A stretch of DNA of 21,625 nucleotides from JBAYJS01 sp041664985 (GCA_041664985.1 JBAYJS010000019.1:1-21625); one strand, 5' to 3'. Shown: positions 6,922 to 13,146, counted from the first letter of the stretch. A program made the numbers and translations. Notes: generated from the sequence alone by a model not told the origin.

Positions 6922-7017
6922 CTACCTTATTACTGCAACCCTCTTTCGCCCTCCTGCGAAAGATTGGTTATGACCGATTTTGGCATAAAAAAATAACGGC
7001 TTGTGCCGTCGATTCAT
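6922..7017 (-). CDS. Possible 31-codon leader peptide in the pyrB leader
   Basis: An ATG at 7017 opens a 31-residue basic reading frame that ends at a TAG at 6922. It runs straight through the candidate attenuator (its T-tract encodes Leu-Phe-Phe-Tyr) and the AGGAGG-loop hairpin. An AAGGGGG stretch lies about 17 nt upstream, separated from the ATG by a small hairpin that could shorten the effective spacing. In E. coli pyrBI a leader peptide likewise reads across the attenuator. The arrangement is seen; translation is inference and a frame of this length can occur by chance. Confidence 0.25.
   Translation of the reverse strand: MNRRHKPLFFYAKIGHNQSFAGGRKRVAVIR
6937..6969 (-). promoter_or_regulatory. 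Hairpin with AGGAGG loop in the pyrB leader
   Basis: On the minus strand, TCTTTCGC (6956-6963) and GCGAAAGA (6942-6949) form a perfect 8-bp stem closing a hexaloop AGGAGG (6950-6955). AACC (6966-6969) and GGTT (6937-6940) extend it beyond a small internal loop. The loop is a consensus anti-16S sequence, yet no start codon follows at usable distance. It may be a ribosome or protein binding decoy or part of a switch. It does not match the PyrR-binding consensus as I know it. Confidence 0.6.
6987..7009 (-). terminator. Candidate attenuator in the pyrB leader
   Basis: On the minus strand, ACGGC (7005-7009), loop ACAA and GCCGT (6996-7000) form a GC-rich 5-bp hairpin, followed by TATTTTTTT (6995-6987). 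It sits between the promoter and pyrB, where an intrinsic terminator can only be an attenuator. The stem is short, so termination may be partial or conditional. Confidence 0.55.
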
Positions 7018-7018
7018 A

Positions 7019-7036
7019 GGTTGTTAATGGACAACC
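7019..7036 (-). promoter_or_regulatory. Small hairpin near the 5' end of the pyrB leader
   Basis: GGTTGT (minus strand 7036-7031) and ACAACC (7024-7019) form a 6-bp stem with a 6-nt loop just after the predicted transcription start and just before the possible leader-peptide ATG. Role unknown. Confidence 0.45.
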
Positions 7037-7047
7037 CCCTTCGGTAG

Positions 7048-7076
7048 ATATTAGCAAACACCAGCCAAGCCGTCAA
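7048..7076 (-). promoter_or_regulatory. Sigma70 promoter of pyrB
   Basis: On the minus strand, TTGACG (7071-7076) is followed after exactly 17 nt by TAATAT (7048-7053), matching the bacterial consensus at 5 of 6 and 5 of 6 positions. Transcription should start near 7041, giving a leader of about 180 nt before the pyrB ATG. This is the best promoter in the window. Confidence 0.8.
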
Positions 7077-7137
7077 GCCCTGCTTGTGTATAATTAATTT
7101 ATTTTAAAAATACTATTTTTTTTGGCTGATTTTAGGC

Positions 7138-7713
7138 TTAAATTGATAAAACCGCTGGCCTTATTTTATTAAGAAATTTTTCTGTTTGCAACTCGTCTTC
7201 CAAAAGTTGTTTTAAAAACCAATCAAGCTTTTTAGGGTTGGCAGCAATATCGGCTTTCGGTTCCAGACCCAATAAAGTCAATAATTTTAAGGTAAAAGTT
7301 TTTTTAATCAAATACCAATCGCTATCGGAAAAATTATTTTTATCAATCACCCAAAGATAGCGCGCTAACAAACTAAAAATTTTAGGGTCAGGCTGTCCCA
7401 GTTTGGTTAATTTTTCAATCAATTCCAAACCAAAACTGGCCAAAAATATTTTTTTTAAATCTTTACTTAGGCTGGAAAAATTTTTAAAAATTTCAGCTGA
7501 TGCAATATGGTCATTACTTTTGCCAAAAGCAATCATTAAATTAACCACGACAAAACTCTGTAAATGACAGTTAAGCTTGCTTTGGCTTTTTTTCGTTGCT
7601 CGACCCAATGCTAAAATTTTGCCATGAGTTTGAGTGTAAATACTAAAAAGCTGATCAGCTTCGCCGCGATCAGTTTTTTTTAAAATTATACCGTAAGTTT
7701 GATAAGTAGCCAT
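7138..7713 (-). CDS. recO: DNA repair protein RecO
   Basis: RecO helps load RecA onto SSB-coated single-stranded DNA (RecFOR pathway) and anneals strands. The N-terminal OB fold is recognisable: TYQTYGIILKKTDRGEADQLFSIYT followed by HGKILALGRATKKSQSKL, the usual GK and RG basic face. The C-terminal part is helical (FLASFGLELIEKLTKLGQ). With the ATG at 7713 the protein has 191 residues, shorter than the roughly 240 of E. coli, and no zinc-binding cysteine cluster is seen. The open frame extends 12 codons further upstream, but those codons fall inside an AT-rich palindromic repeat, so I reject the longer start. It lies 114 nt after ruvX. Confidence 0.85.
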   Translation of the reverse strand: MATYQTYGIILKKTDRGEADQLFSIYTQTHGKILALGRATKKSQSKLNCHLQSFVVVNLMIAFGKSNDHIASAEIFKNFSSLSKDLKKIFLASFGLELIEKLTKLGQPDPKIFSLLARYLWVIDKNNFSDSDWYLIKKTFTLKLLTLLGLEPKADIAANPKKLDWFLKQLLEDELQTEKFLNKIRPAVLSI

Positions 7714-7736
7714 ATAAATCCTAAAATCTAAAATCA

Positions 7737-7822
7737 AAATTCTAAACAAATAACAAATTACAAGTCACAATATCTAAACGTTTATAATTTAAAATTTCCA
7801 GTTTAAAATTTGTTTAGGATTT
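7737..7822. repeat. AT-rich intergenic palindromic repeat, copy 2
   Basis: The left arm AAATTCTAAACAAAT (7737-7751) and right arm ATTTGTTTAGGATTT (7808-7822) match as inverted repeats at 14 of 15 positions. They are placed symmetrically (28 bases each side) around the midpoint of TAAACGTTTA (7775-7784). The arms and AAACGTTT centre are the same as in the copy at 2431-2523. It fills the ruvX-recO gap. Confidence 0.75.
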
Positions 7823-7827
7823 AGAAA

Positions 7828-8265
7828 TTAGAATTTAAAGTTTAATTTATCTAGGTACGTCTGCAAAATCAACATGGCTGCCACCGCATCATCCGGACCT
7901 TTTTTGACCAAATCTTTACGCAAACCATTGGCTAGCTTTGTGCTTAACCTTTCATCTTCAACGTCAACTGGTAAATCAACATTGGTTTTGAGCCAACTAA
8001 TAAATCCCAAAACCGTTTTCATTTGTTGGTTTTCCAAATCAACCGGCCGCAAAATTCCTTCTTTCTTTTTTGGCGAAAAAGAAGTTGGCACGCCAACAAT
8101 AATTTTTTCAATTTCATTTTCCTGACAAACTTCTTTGATTCTTTTTAAAATCTCTGGTCGGCCGGTATTAATCAAAATTTCCAACGGAAAAGCCATTTTG
8201 TTTTGGCTATCGGATTTTGCCAAACCAATTTTTTTAGCTCCGTAATCAATACCAAGTACTGTCAT
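7828..8265 (-). CDS. ruvX: Putative pre-16S rRNA nuclease / Holliday junction resolvase, YqgF family
   Basis: YqgF proteins have an RNase H-like fold and are implicated in 16S rRNA 5' end processing and possibly Holliday junction cleavage. The first strand carries VLGIDYGAKKIGLA with the acidic residue Asp7. The second acidic site is VEDERLST (Glu105), and the third is DDAVAAMLILQTYLD (Asp126), so all three catalytic positions are present. At 145 residues it is near the family's usual 135-150. The start ATG at 8265 is preceded by AT-rich DNA, and an upstream short frame overlaps it as ATGA. It is separated from map by 375 nt containing repeats, so it probably begins a new transcription unit with recO. 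Confidence 0.92.
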   Translation of the reverse strand: MTVLGIDYGAKKIGLAKSDSQNKMAFPLEILINTGRPEILKRIKEVCQENEIEKIIVGVPTSFSPKKKEGILRPVDLENQQMKTVLGFISWLKTNVDLPVDVEDERLSTKLANGLRKDLVKKGPDDAVAAMLILQTYLDKLNFKF

Positions 8266-8369
8266 AAAAAATAGTAAATAAATACAATGTTAATTATTTT
8301 ACTCACCTTCTCGCCCCGCATCAATTCAATAGAAAAACTCAATAACAAATGGCAGTGAGCCAAAGGCAT
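8262..8369 (-). CDS. Doubtful 35-codon frame overlapping the ruvX start
   Basis: A frame beginning with ATG at 8369 (MPLAHCHLLLSFSIELMRG...) ends in a TGA that overlaps the ruvX ATG as ATGA. Without the ATG the frame stays open up to a TGA near 8437. It has no recognisable homology and coincides with the inverted-repeat element, so it may be a by-product of that repeat. Confidence 0.15.
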   Translation of the reverse strand: MPLAHCHLLLSFSIELMRGEKVSKIINIVFIYYFL

Positions 8370-8435
8370 ATCCGCGCCGACAAAAATAAAATTAACTCCT
8401 AATTTCCCGCGGAATTTGGTGCGGGGGCTCCGTGA
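8303..8435. repeat. GC-richer element bounded by imperfect inverted repeats
   Basis: GCCCCGCATCAATTC (8313-8327) is matched by the inverted GAATTTGGTGCGGGGGC (8412-8428) with two small gaps or mismatches. TCAC (8303-8306) and GTGA (8432-8435) pair further out. An alternative inner hairpin pairs CCCGC (8406-8410) with GCGGG (8421-8425). The roughly 130-bp stretch is clearly richer in G and C than the flanking AT-rich DNA. It could be a MITE-like repeat or a structured RNA encoded in the map-ruvX gap. No other copy is in this window. Confidence 0.55.
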
Positions 8436-8463
8436 TCAATGCCTAAAATAGCTATAATATAAT

Positions 8464-8599
8464 AAAATTATAAATTTTAAATACTAAACCCTAAATAAAT
8501 TACAAATCCCAAACCTCAAATTACAATACCTAAAGGCTGAAAAATCAATTTTAAATTTGTAATTTTAGTTATTATAATTTGTTTGGAATTTATAATTTT
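8464..8599. repeat. AT-rich intergenic palindromic repeat, copy 3 (degenerate)
   Basis: A perfect 13-bp inverted repeat, AAAATTATAAATT (8464-8476) and its complement (8587-8599), bounds a region whose inner arms (CTAAATAAAT near 8491 and ATTTGTTTGGAATTT at 8577-8591) resemble those of copies 1 and 2 with several substitutions. The AAACGTTT centre is lost. Together with the inverted-repeat element it fills the 375-nt map-ruvX gap. Confidence 0.5.
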
Positions 8600-8640
8600 A
8601 AATTTATTGTTTTCTTTTTCTGCTCTAGGCAAACCAAAAA

Positions 8641-9420
8641 CTAAACTTTAGTTAAAATTCCGTATCCATTTTTAGTCACAACAATAGTATGCTCAAAATG
8701 AGCACAAAGCTCACCGTCAGCTGTGGCAATCGTCCAACCATCAGCCAAAGTTCTGATCGCCGGATTGCCAACATTAACCATTGGCTCAATGGCCAAAACC
8801 ATTCCCTCTTTAAGCTCAATATCTTTCATCCTTGGATCATAATAATTTGGAATTTTTGGATCTTCGTGGACTTTATAGCCAACACCATGGCCAACTAGCT
8901 GCCGGACAATGGAAAAACCATTGGCTTCAACATATTTTTGAATCGCTTTGGAAATGTCAGAAATTTTATTGCCCTCTTTAACTTGATCAATACCGATTTG
9001 CAAAGATTGTTTGGTAACTTTAAGCAATCGGCGAGTCGCTGGCGGAATTTTTCCGATTGCAACCGTCGTTGACATGTCGGTGAAATAGCCGTCAACTGCC
9101 GGATATTTCATACCAATATCAATACTCAAAATATCACCCGCTTTTAACTTTTCGGGTCCGGCCGGCGCATGAACCAATTGATCATTGATTGAAGCACAAA
9201 TGGTGGTGGGAAAAGGAATTTCATCTAAGTATTCACCACTATAATTTTTAAAAGCCGGCACACCACCTCTTTGAATAATTAACTCTTCGGCTTTTTGGTC
9301 CAGCTCAATTGTTTTGACTCCAGGTTTTGCCATTAAAACCAACTCCGCCAAAACTTCAGCCAAAATTTTTCCACCCTGCCGTAAAACTGCAATTTCTTGT
9401 GGTTTTTTTATTGTCACCAT
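8641..9420 (-). CDS. map: Methionine aminopeptidase, type I
   Basis: This metalloprotease removes the initiator Met from nascent proteins. The metal ligands are in place: Asp101 and Asp115 in the DIGMKYPAVDGYFTD segment, His178 (GHGVGYKVHED), Glu212 (AIEPMVN) and Glu243 (HFEHT). His84 (LVHAPAG) matches the substrate-binding His. The first two Asp are 14 residues apart, against 11 in E. coli, implying a three-residue longer hairpin. At 259 residues it is a normal catalytic domain with no N-terminal extension. It follows adk by 4 nt, the classic secY-adk-map order. AAAGG lies about 10 nt before the ATG, one of the few weak Shine-Dalgarno candidates. The usual downstream infA-rpmJ-rpsM genes are absent. 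Confidence 0.96.
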   Translation of the reverse strand: MVTIKKPQEIAVLRQGGKILAEVLAELVLMAKPGVKTIELDQKAEELIIQRGGVPAFKNYSGEYLDEIPFPTTICASINDQLVHAPAGPEKLKAGDILSIDIGMKYPAVDGYFTDMSTTVAIGKIPPATRRLLKVTKQSLQIGIDQVKEGNKISDISKAIQKYVEANGFSIVRQLVGHGVGYKVHEDPKIPNYYDPRMKDIELKEGMVLAIEPMVNVGNPAIRTLADGWTIATADGELCAHFEHTIVVTKNGYGILTKV

Positions 9421-9424
9421 ATCT

Positions 9425-10060
9425 TTAACCTTTATTTTGACAAATTATACTGTCGATTTGTTTGTAAACCTCTTCAATCGCCAAAGACCCGTCAATCCGA
9501 TATAATACTCCCAAATCTTCATAGATTTGTAAAAGCGGTTTGGTTTGTTGATGATAAATTTCCAAACGCTTTTTAATCGCCGCCGGTTGATCATCATCAC
9601 GCTTGAATAATTGACCGCCACATTTATCACAAATTCCCTCTTGTTTTGGCGGATTGTGCTGCAAATGATAGCTTAGACCGCATTTACAGGCCAGTCTGCC
9701 TGAAAGCCGTTTTATTGCCGTTTGATCGGATAATTCAATGGCAATGGCAAAATCAATTTTAGTAATAGTATTTAAATATTCAAGCTGAGTCTTGTTTCGC
9801 GGATAACCGTCTAAAACAAAGCCACTAAGGCAATCAGGCTGATCAATGCGATTGGCTACAATCTCATTGGTTAATTCGTCCGGCACCAAATGACCGGCAT
9901 TAACATATTCATTAACTTTTTTGCCCAAATCAGTTTGATTTTTTAAATGATAACGAAAAATATCACCAGTGGAAATGTATGGCAAACCATGCCGTCTGGC
10001 GATTAATTCGGCTTGAGTTCCCTTGCCCGAGCCCTGAGGTCCAAAAATTATTATTTTCAT
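9425..10060 (-). CDS. adk: Adenylate kinase with zinc-type LID
   Basis: Adenylate kinase interconverts ATP plus AMP and two ADP in the cytoplasm. The P-loop GPQGSGKGT is at 7-15. The AMP-binding region has STGD (30-33), GFVLDGYPR (80-88) is the conserved signature, and the LID carries GRLACKC through RDDD (121-157). The LID has four cysteines, C125, C127, C144 and C147. The first pair is CxC rather than the usual CxxC, a one-residue deletion relative to zinc-type enzymes, so metal binding is likely but not certain. At 211 residues it is a long-form kinase. It begins 2 nt after the 78-residue gene and 4 nt before map. Confidence 0.97.
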   Translation of the reverse strand: MKIIIFGPQGSGKGTQAELIARRHGLPYISTGDIFRYHLKNQTDLGKKVNEYVNAGHLVPDELTNEIVANRIDQPDCLSGFVLDGYPRNKTQLEYLNTITKIDFAIAIELSDQTAIKRLSGRLACKCGLSYHLQHNPPKQEGICDKCGGQLFKRDDDQPAAIKKRLEIYHQQTKPLLQIYEDLGVLYRIDGSLAIEEVYKQIDSIICQNKG

Positions 10061-10062
10061 AG

Positions 10063-10299
10063 TTATTTTATCAGTGCCAAAAGATTTTTCTGATCAATTT
10101 CTGATATTTGACCAGCGTGCCTTAGATCGGTAATGACTTTCTTTAATTCTTCTTGAGTTACTCCCCCGCCGCTGAGTTTGGCCGAAATGGCTTCAAAGGC
10201 AATTTCTCGTTGTTTATAATCAAGACTTTCAATATGAAATAAAGCGTCTTTAATTTGCTCGTGGGTGCTAAAAATTGTTTTGGAGGTAAAAAAGCCCAT
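10063..10299 (-). CDS. Unrecognised 78-residue protein between secY and adk
   Basis: I do not recognise this family. The sequence is mostly amphipathic helix: residues 12-24 (THEQIKDALFHIE), 28-42 (KQREIAFEAISAKLS), a GGG turn (44-46), then TQEELKKVITDLRHAGQIS and a terminal helix DQKNLLALIK. It has no cysteines, no signal peptide and no membrane segment, so it is probably a small soluble cytoplasmic protein. The stop codon lies 2 nt before the adk ATG, which strongly suggests translation coupling and argues that it is a real gene. A 76-nt gap separates it from secY. Its role is unknown. Confidence 0.75.
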   Translation of the reverse strand: MGFFTSKTIFSTHEQIKDALFHIESLDYKQREIAFEAISAKLSGGGVTQEELKKVITDLRHAGQISEIDQKNLLALIK

Positions 10300-10349
10300 A
10301 AAAAAATTTATAATAAATCAGTTTCCAGGCCAAAGCCTAGCCACTATTC

Positions 10350-10378
10350 ATTATAAATTAAAATATCTTAAATGACTA
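10350..10378 (-). promoter_or_regulatory. Weak promoter candidate after secY
   Basis: On the minus strand, a perfect TATAAT (10350-10355) lies 17 nt after TAGTCA (10373-10378, 4 of 6 matches) in the 76-nt gap between secY and the 78-residue gene. It could give extra transcription of that gene with adk and map. Chance match is possible in such AT-rich DNA. Confidence 0.25.
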
Positions 10379-11653
10379 GAGTCCTTCGTAATCACGCATG
10401 GTGAGCTGAGACTCGATTTGTTTGAAAGTTTCAATTACCACTGAAACCACAATCAACAAACTGGTACCGCCGATTGCCAAAGATGTAATACCGGTAAAGC
10501 TGCGTAAAATTAAAGGTAAAACCGCGATGATGCCCAAAAACAAAGCGCCGGCTAAAATAATGCGGTTGGTGGTATTTTTTAAATATTCGGCCGTATGGCG
10601 ACCGGGTCGAATACCAGGAATAAACCCACCTTGCTTTTGTAAATTTTCCGAGATTTGATCGGGATGAAAAACTACTTCGGTATAAAAATAGGTAAACCCA
10701 AAAACTAACAAGAAATACAAAACACCATAAAAAATTTGATTTTCAAAAATAGCAATGACTTTTTGAGCGATTAAAATTAAAATCTCAGTTTTGGCAGTTA
10801 GAAAAAACTGAGCAATCATGGGCGGAAACAAAATAATAGAGATGGCAAAAATAATCGGGATTACGCCAGCCATATTAACCCGCAAAGGCAAATGGGTATT
10901 GACGCCACCATACATTTTCATACCCCGAACGCGTTTTGCATAAGAAACCGGCACATTCCGTTGACCTTCGGTAATAATAACTACACCAACAATTGTTAAA
11001 ACGGCGATAACAACGAAAAGAATTAAAGTTAAAATTTGAGTTTTATCAAAAACTACCAAAGTTTGTTGAATCGCTGAGGGTAAAGCGGTGATAATACCGG
11101 CAAAAATTAACAAGGAAATACCGTTACCGATATGTTTTTCGGTAATCAATTCGCCAATCCACATTAAAAACATGGTACCGGCAGTTACAGTAACAATCAT
11201 CATGACCAAGCGCCAAGGTGACAGATCAGAAAAAATCTGACCAGATGATTTATTCAACAAAGCAATTAAACTATAACCTTGCATGGCAGCCAAAGGCACT
11301 GCTAGCATTCTGGTCCATTGATTGATTTTTTGTCGGCCGGCTTCGCCTTCTTTTTGCATTTCTTCCAAAGCCGGAATAATCATAGTTAAAAGCTGAAAAA
11401 TAATCGAAGCAGTAATATAAGGCGCCACACCCATCGCTACAATAGAAAAACTTTCCATACCACCACCGGACAAAATATTCATTATGCCTAAAAGCTGATT
11501 GGAAGCAAAAAAATCCTTGAGCGCTGAAGCGTCAATTCCTGGAATTGGGATATGAGCAGCAATTCGAGCAATAACCAACATTGCCAAAACAAATAAAATG
11601 CTATTGCGCAAATCCTTAATCTTCCAGATTTGGATTATTTTTTTCCACCACAT
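10376..11653 (-). CDS. secY: Protein translocase subunit SecY
   Basis: SecY forms the membrane channel of the Sec translocon. The 425-residue product has the expected ten hydrophobic segments. The N-terminus contains IAAHIPIPGIDASALKDFF (about 32-50), followed by the first periplasmic loop and plug region (SGGGMESFSIVAMGVAPYITASII). The cytoplasmic loop PVSYAKRVRGMKMYGG with LPLRVNMAGVIPIIFA is the SecA- and ribosome-contacting region, and PGIRPGRHTAEYL precedes the last segments, as in other SecY proteins. It is placed after rplO (26 nt), as in the standard spc operon. No Shine-Dalgarno is seen before the ATG. Confidence 0.97.
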   Translation of the reverse strand: MWWKKIIQIWKIKDLRNSILFVLAMLVIARIAAHIPIPGIDASALKDFFASNQLLGIMNILSGGGMESFSIVAMGVAPYITASIIFQLLTMIIPALEEMQKEGEAGRQKINQWTRMLAVPLAAMQGYSLIALLNKSSGQIFSDLSPWRLVMMIVTVTAGTMFLMWIGELITEKHIGNGISLLIFAGIITALPSAIQQTLVVFDKTQILTLILFVVIAVLTIVGVVIITEGQRNVPVSYAKRVRGMKMYGGVNTHLPLRVNMAGVIPIIFAISIILFPPMIAQFFLTAKTEILILIAQKVIAIFENQIFYGVLYFLLVFGFTYFYTEVVFHPDQISENLQKQGGFIPGIRPGRHTAEYLKNTTNRIILAGALFLGIIAVLPLILRSFTGITSLAIGGTSLLIVVSVVIETFKQIESQLTMRDYEGL

Positions 11654-11679
11654 GTATTTGAAGTTTAGAAAAATTAAAT

Positions 11680-12183
11680 TTATTTGGCTAAATTTTTCAT
11701 TTTTTGCTTATTTGGTTTCGGTCTTTTCTTTCTGGCAATAATCTGGACTTGACCGCCGGCTTTGATAATTGCAGCTTTGGCTGAATCGGAAAAATCATTG
11801 GCAGCAATAGTGAATTTTTTGGTTAAGTTACCTTCACCTAAAACCTTCAAACCGGATTTGCTTGGTTTAATCAATCTTTTAGCAATCAATTTCTTAGCGC
11901 TGATCAAATCGCCGGAATCAAAAATCTTATCCAGCTGATCAATATTGATCGTTGCCATTTTTGGTTTCAAACTTCGAAAACCGCCAAGTTTTGGTTTATT
12001 CCTTAAAAGATTGGCTAAACCTCTGCGTTTTAGTCCGCCTTTACCGCCTGAGCGTGATCTCTGCCCTTTCATACCGCGACCACTATAAGTACCACGACCA
12101 GAAGCATTACCACGACCGACTCGTCTGGTTTTCTTTTTTGATTTTTTATTGATGCGTAAATTGTTTAAACTTAATTCGGCCAT
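11680..12183 (-). CDS. rplO: Large subunit ribosomal protein L15
   Basis: L15 is a late-assembly protein of the large subunit. Residues about 20-55 hold the glycine-arginine rich extension RRVGRGNASGRGTYSGRGMKG that threads into 23S rRNA, and the globular domain follows (ATINIDQLDKIFDSG through AIIKAGGQVQIIA). At 167 residues it is some 20 longer than E. coli L15, the excess being a basic C-terminal tail (RKKRPKPNKQKMKNLAK). It starts 11 nt after rpsE, leaving no room for rpmD, which normally sits between these genes. Confidence 0.97.
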   Translation of the reverse strand: MAELSLNNLRINKKSKKKTRRVGRGNASGRGTYSGRGMKGQRSRSGGKGGLKRRGLANLLRNKPKLGGFRSLKPKMATINIDQLDKIFDSGDLISAKKLIAKRLIKPSKSGLKVLGEGNLTKKFTIAANDFSDSAKAAIIKAGGQVQIIARKKRPKPNKQKMKNLAK

Positions 12184-12194
12184 AAAATTATTTT

Positions 12195-12779
12195 TTAACT
12201 TTTACTTTCTTTTGATTCTTTATCAACAACCGCTTCTTTTTTTTCTGGTTTTGGTTGTTTATTGGAAACTTTTGGTTCAACTTTTTTTAATTTTTGCAAA
12301 CCCTTAAGGGCGGCAGCGACATTATTAATCTTGTTTTTTGAACCTAAAGCTTTAGCCACAACATTGGAAACACCGGCTAAATCCAAAACGGTTCTAACCG
12401 CACCACTGGCGATAATACCGGTACCTTTAGGTGCTGGTTTTAACATGATTCTGGCCGCACCCGATTTAACCATAACTTGGTGAGGAATAGTTTCGTTAAT
12501 TATCGGAACAGTAATCAAATTCTTTTTGGCTTTAGTTAAAGCTTTATTGATCGCTAAAGTTACATCGGCGCCTTTGGCAACGGCTGAGCCAACCTTACCC
12601 TTACGATCACCAATAACAATGCAGGCTCGGAATCTCATTCTTTTACCACCGGCCATAACCCGGGTTACCCGAGCAATGTCAATAATGCTTTGGTCGTATT
12701 CTTTTTCTTCACGAAAACCACCATCGCGTCTTGGGCCATCTTTTGATCTTCTTTGATTTTGATTATTATTGTTGGTCAT
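12195..12779 (-). CDS. rpsE: Small subunit ribosomal protein S5
   Basis: S5 helps shape the mRNA entry site and decoding fidelity. The double-stranded RNA-binding domain (about 28-93) includes RVTRVMAGGKRMRFRACIVIGD and GKVGSAVAKGADV, followed by the second domain (HQVMVKSGAARIMLKPAPKGTGIIASGAVR and SKNKINNVAAALKGL). It has 194 residues against 167 in E. coli. The extra length is an Asn/Arg-rich N-terminus (1-25) and a Lys/Glu-rich C-tail (166-194), both low complexity. It follows rplR by 10 nt. Confidence 0.97.
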   Translation of the reverse strand: MTNNNNQNQRRSKDGPRRDGGFREEKEYDQSIIDIARVTRVMAGGKRMRFRACIVIGDRKGKVGSAVAKGADVTLAINKALTKAKKNLITVPIINETIPHQVMVKSGAARIMLKPAPKGTGIIASGAVRTVLDLAGVSNVVAKALGSKNKINNVAAALKGLQKLKKVEPKVSNKQPKPEKKEAVVDKESKESKS

Positions 12780-12789
12780 AAAAATTATT

Positions 12790-13146
12790 TTAAAATTTTA
12801 ATCCGCCTTTTCTGGCGCCTTCGGCAATTGCCTGAATCCGGCCATGATATTTGTAAGCGGACTTATCAAAAACTACCTCATTGATACCGGCTTTTTGAGC
12901 TTTAGTGGCAATTAATTCACCAACTTTTTGGGCTAATTCGGTTTTAGTACCTTTAGTTTTAATTTCAGTGCTTTTGGCGGAAGCTAAAGTTTTACCATTT
13001 TGATCATCAATTAACTGAGCATAGTCAAACTTTAAACTGCGAAAAACATTAAGTCTTGGGCGACTGGCAGTACCAAAAACTTTGGCTCTGACGCGACCCT
13101 TTCTTCTTGCCTTTTTAATTGCTTTATTAACTTCTTTTTTTGCCAT
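12790..13146 (-). CDS. rplR: Large subunit ribosomal protein L18
   Basis: L18 binds 5S rRNA in the central protuberance. The 118-residue product matches the family length and shows RKGRVRAKVFGTASRPRLNVFRS (15-37), the 5S-binding start of the fold, and the signature end YHGRIQAIAEGARKGGLKF. It lies 23 nt after rplF in the usual order. Confidence 0.97.
   Translation of the reverse strand: MAKKEVNKAIKKARRKGRVRAKVFGTASRPRLNVFRSLKFDYAQLIDDQNGKTLASAKSTEIKTKGTKTELAQKVGELIATKAQKAGINEVVFDKSAYKYHGRIQAIAEGARKGGLKF

Noticed and set aside
6942..6963. PyrR-binding loop in the pyrB leader
   Set aside because: The hairpin has a purine hexaloop, but the sequence does not match the PyrR consensus ARUCCNGNGAGGYU; I treat it as an unassigned structure.
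7089..7094. Perfect TATAAT on the plus strand near 7090
   Set aside because: No plus-strand gene follows, and the bases upstream give no good -35; it lies at the AT-rich edge beside the pyrB promoter.
7714..7749. Twelve-codon N-terminal extension of RecO
   Set aside because: It is encoded within the arm of the palindromic repeat, and the RecO homology starts at the ATG at 7713.
10327..10338. AGGC/GCCT hairpin after secY as a terminator
   Set aside because: Only four base pairs and no T-tract on the minus strand.
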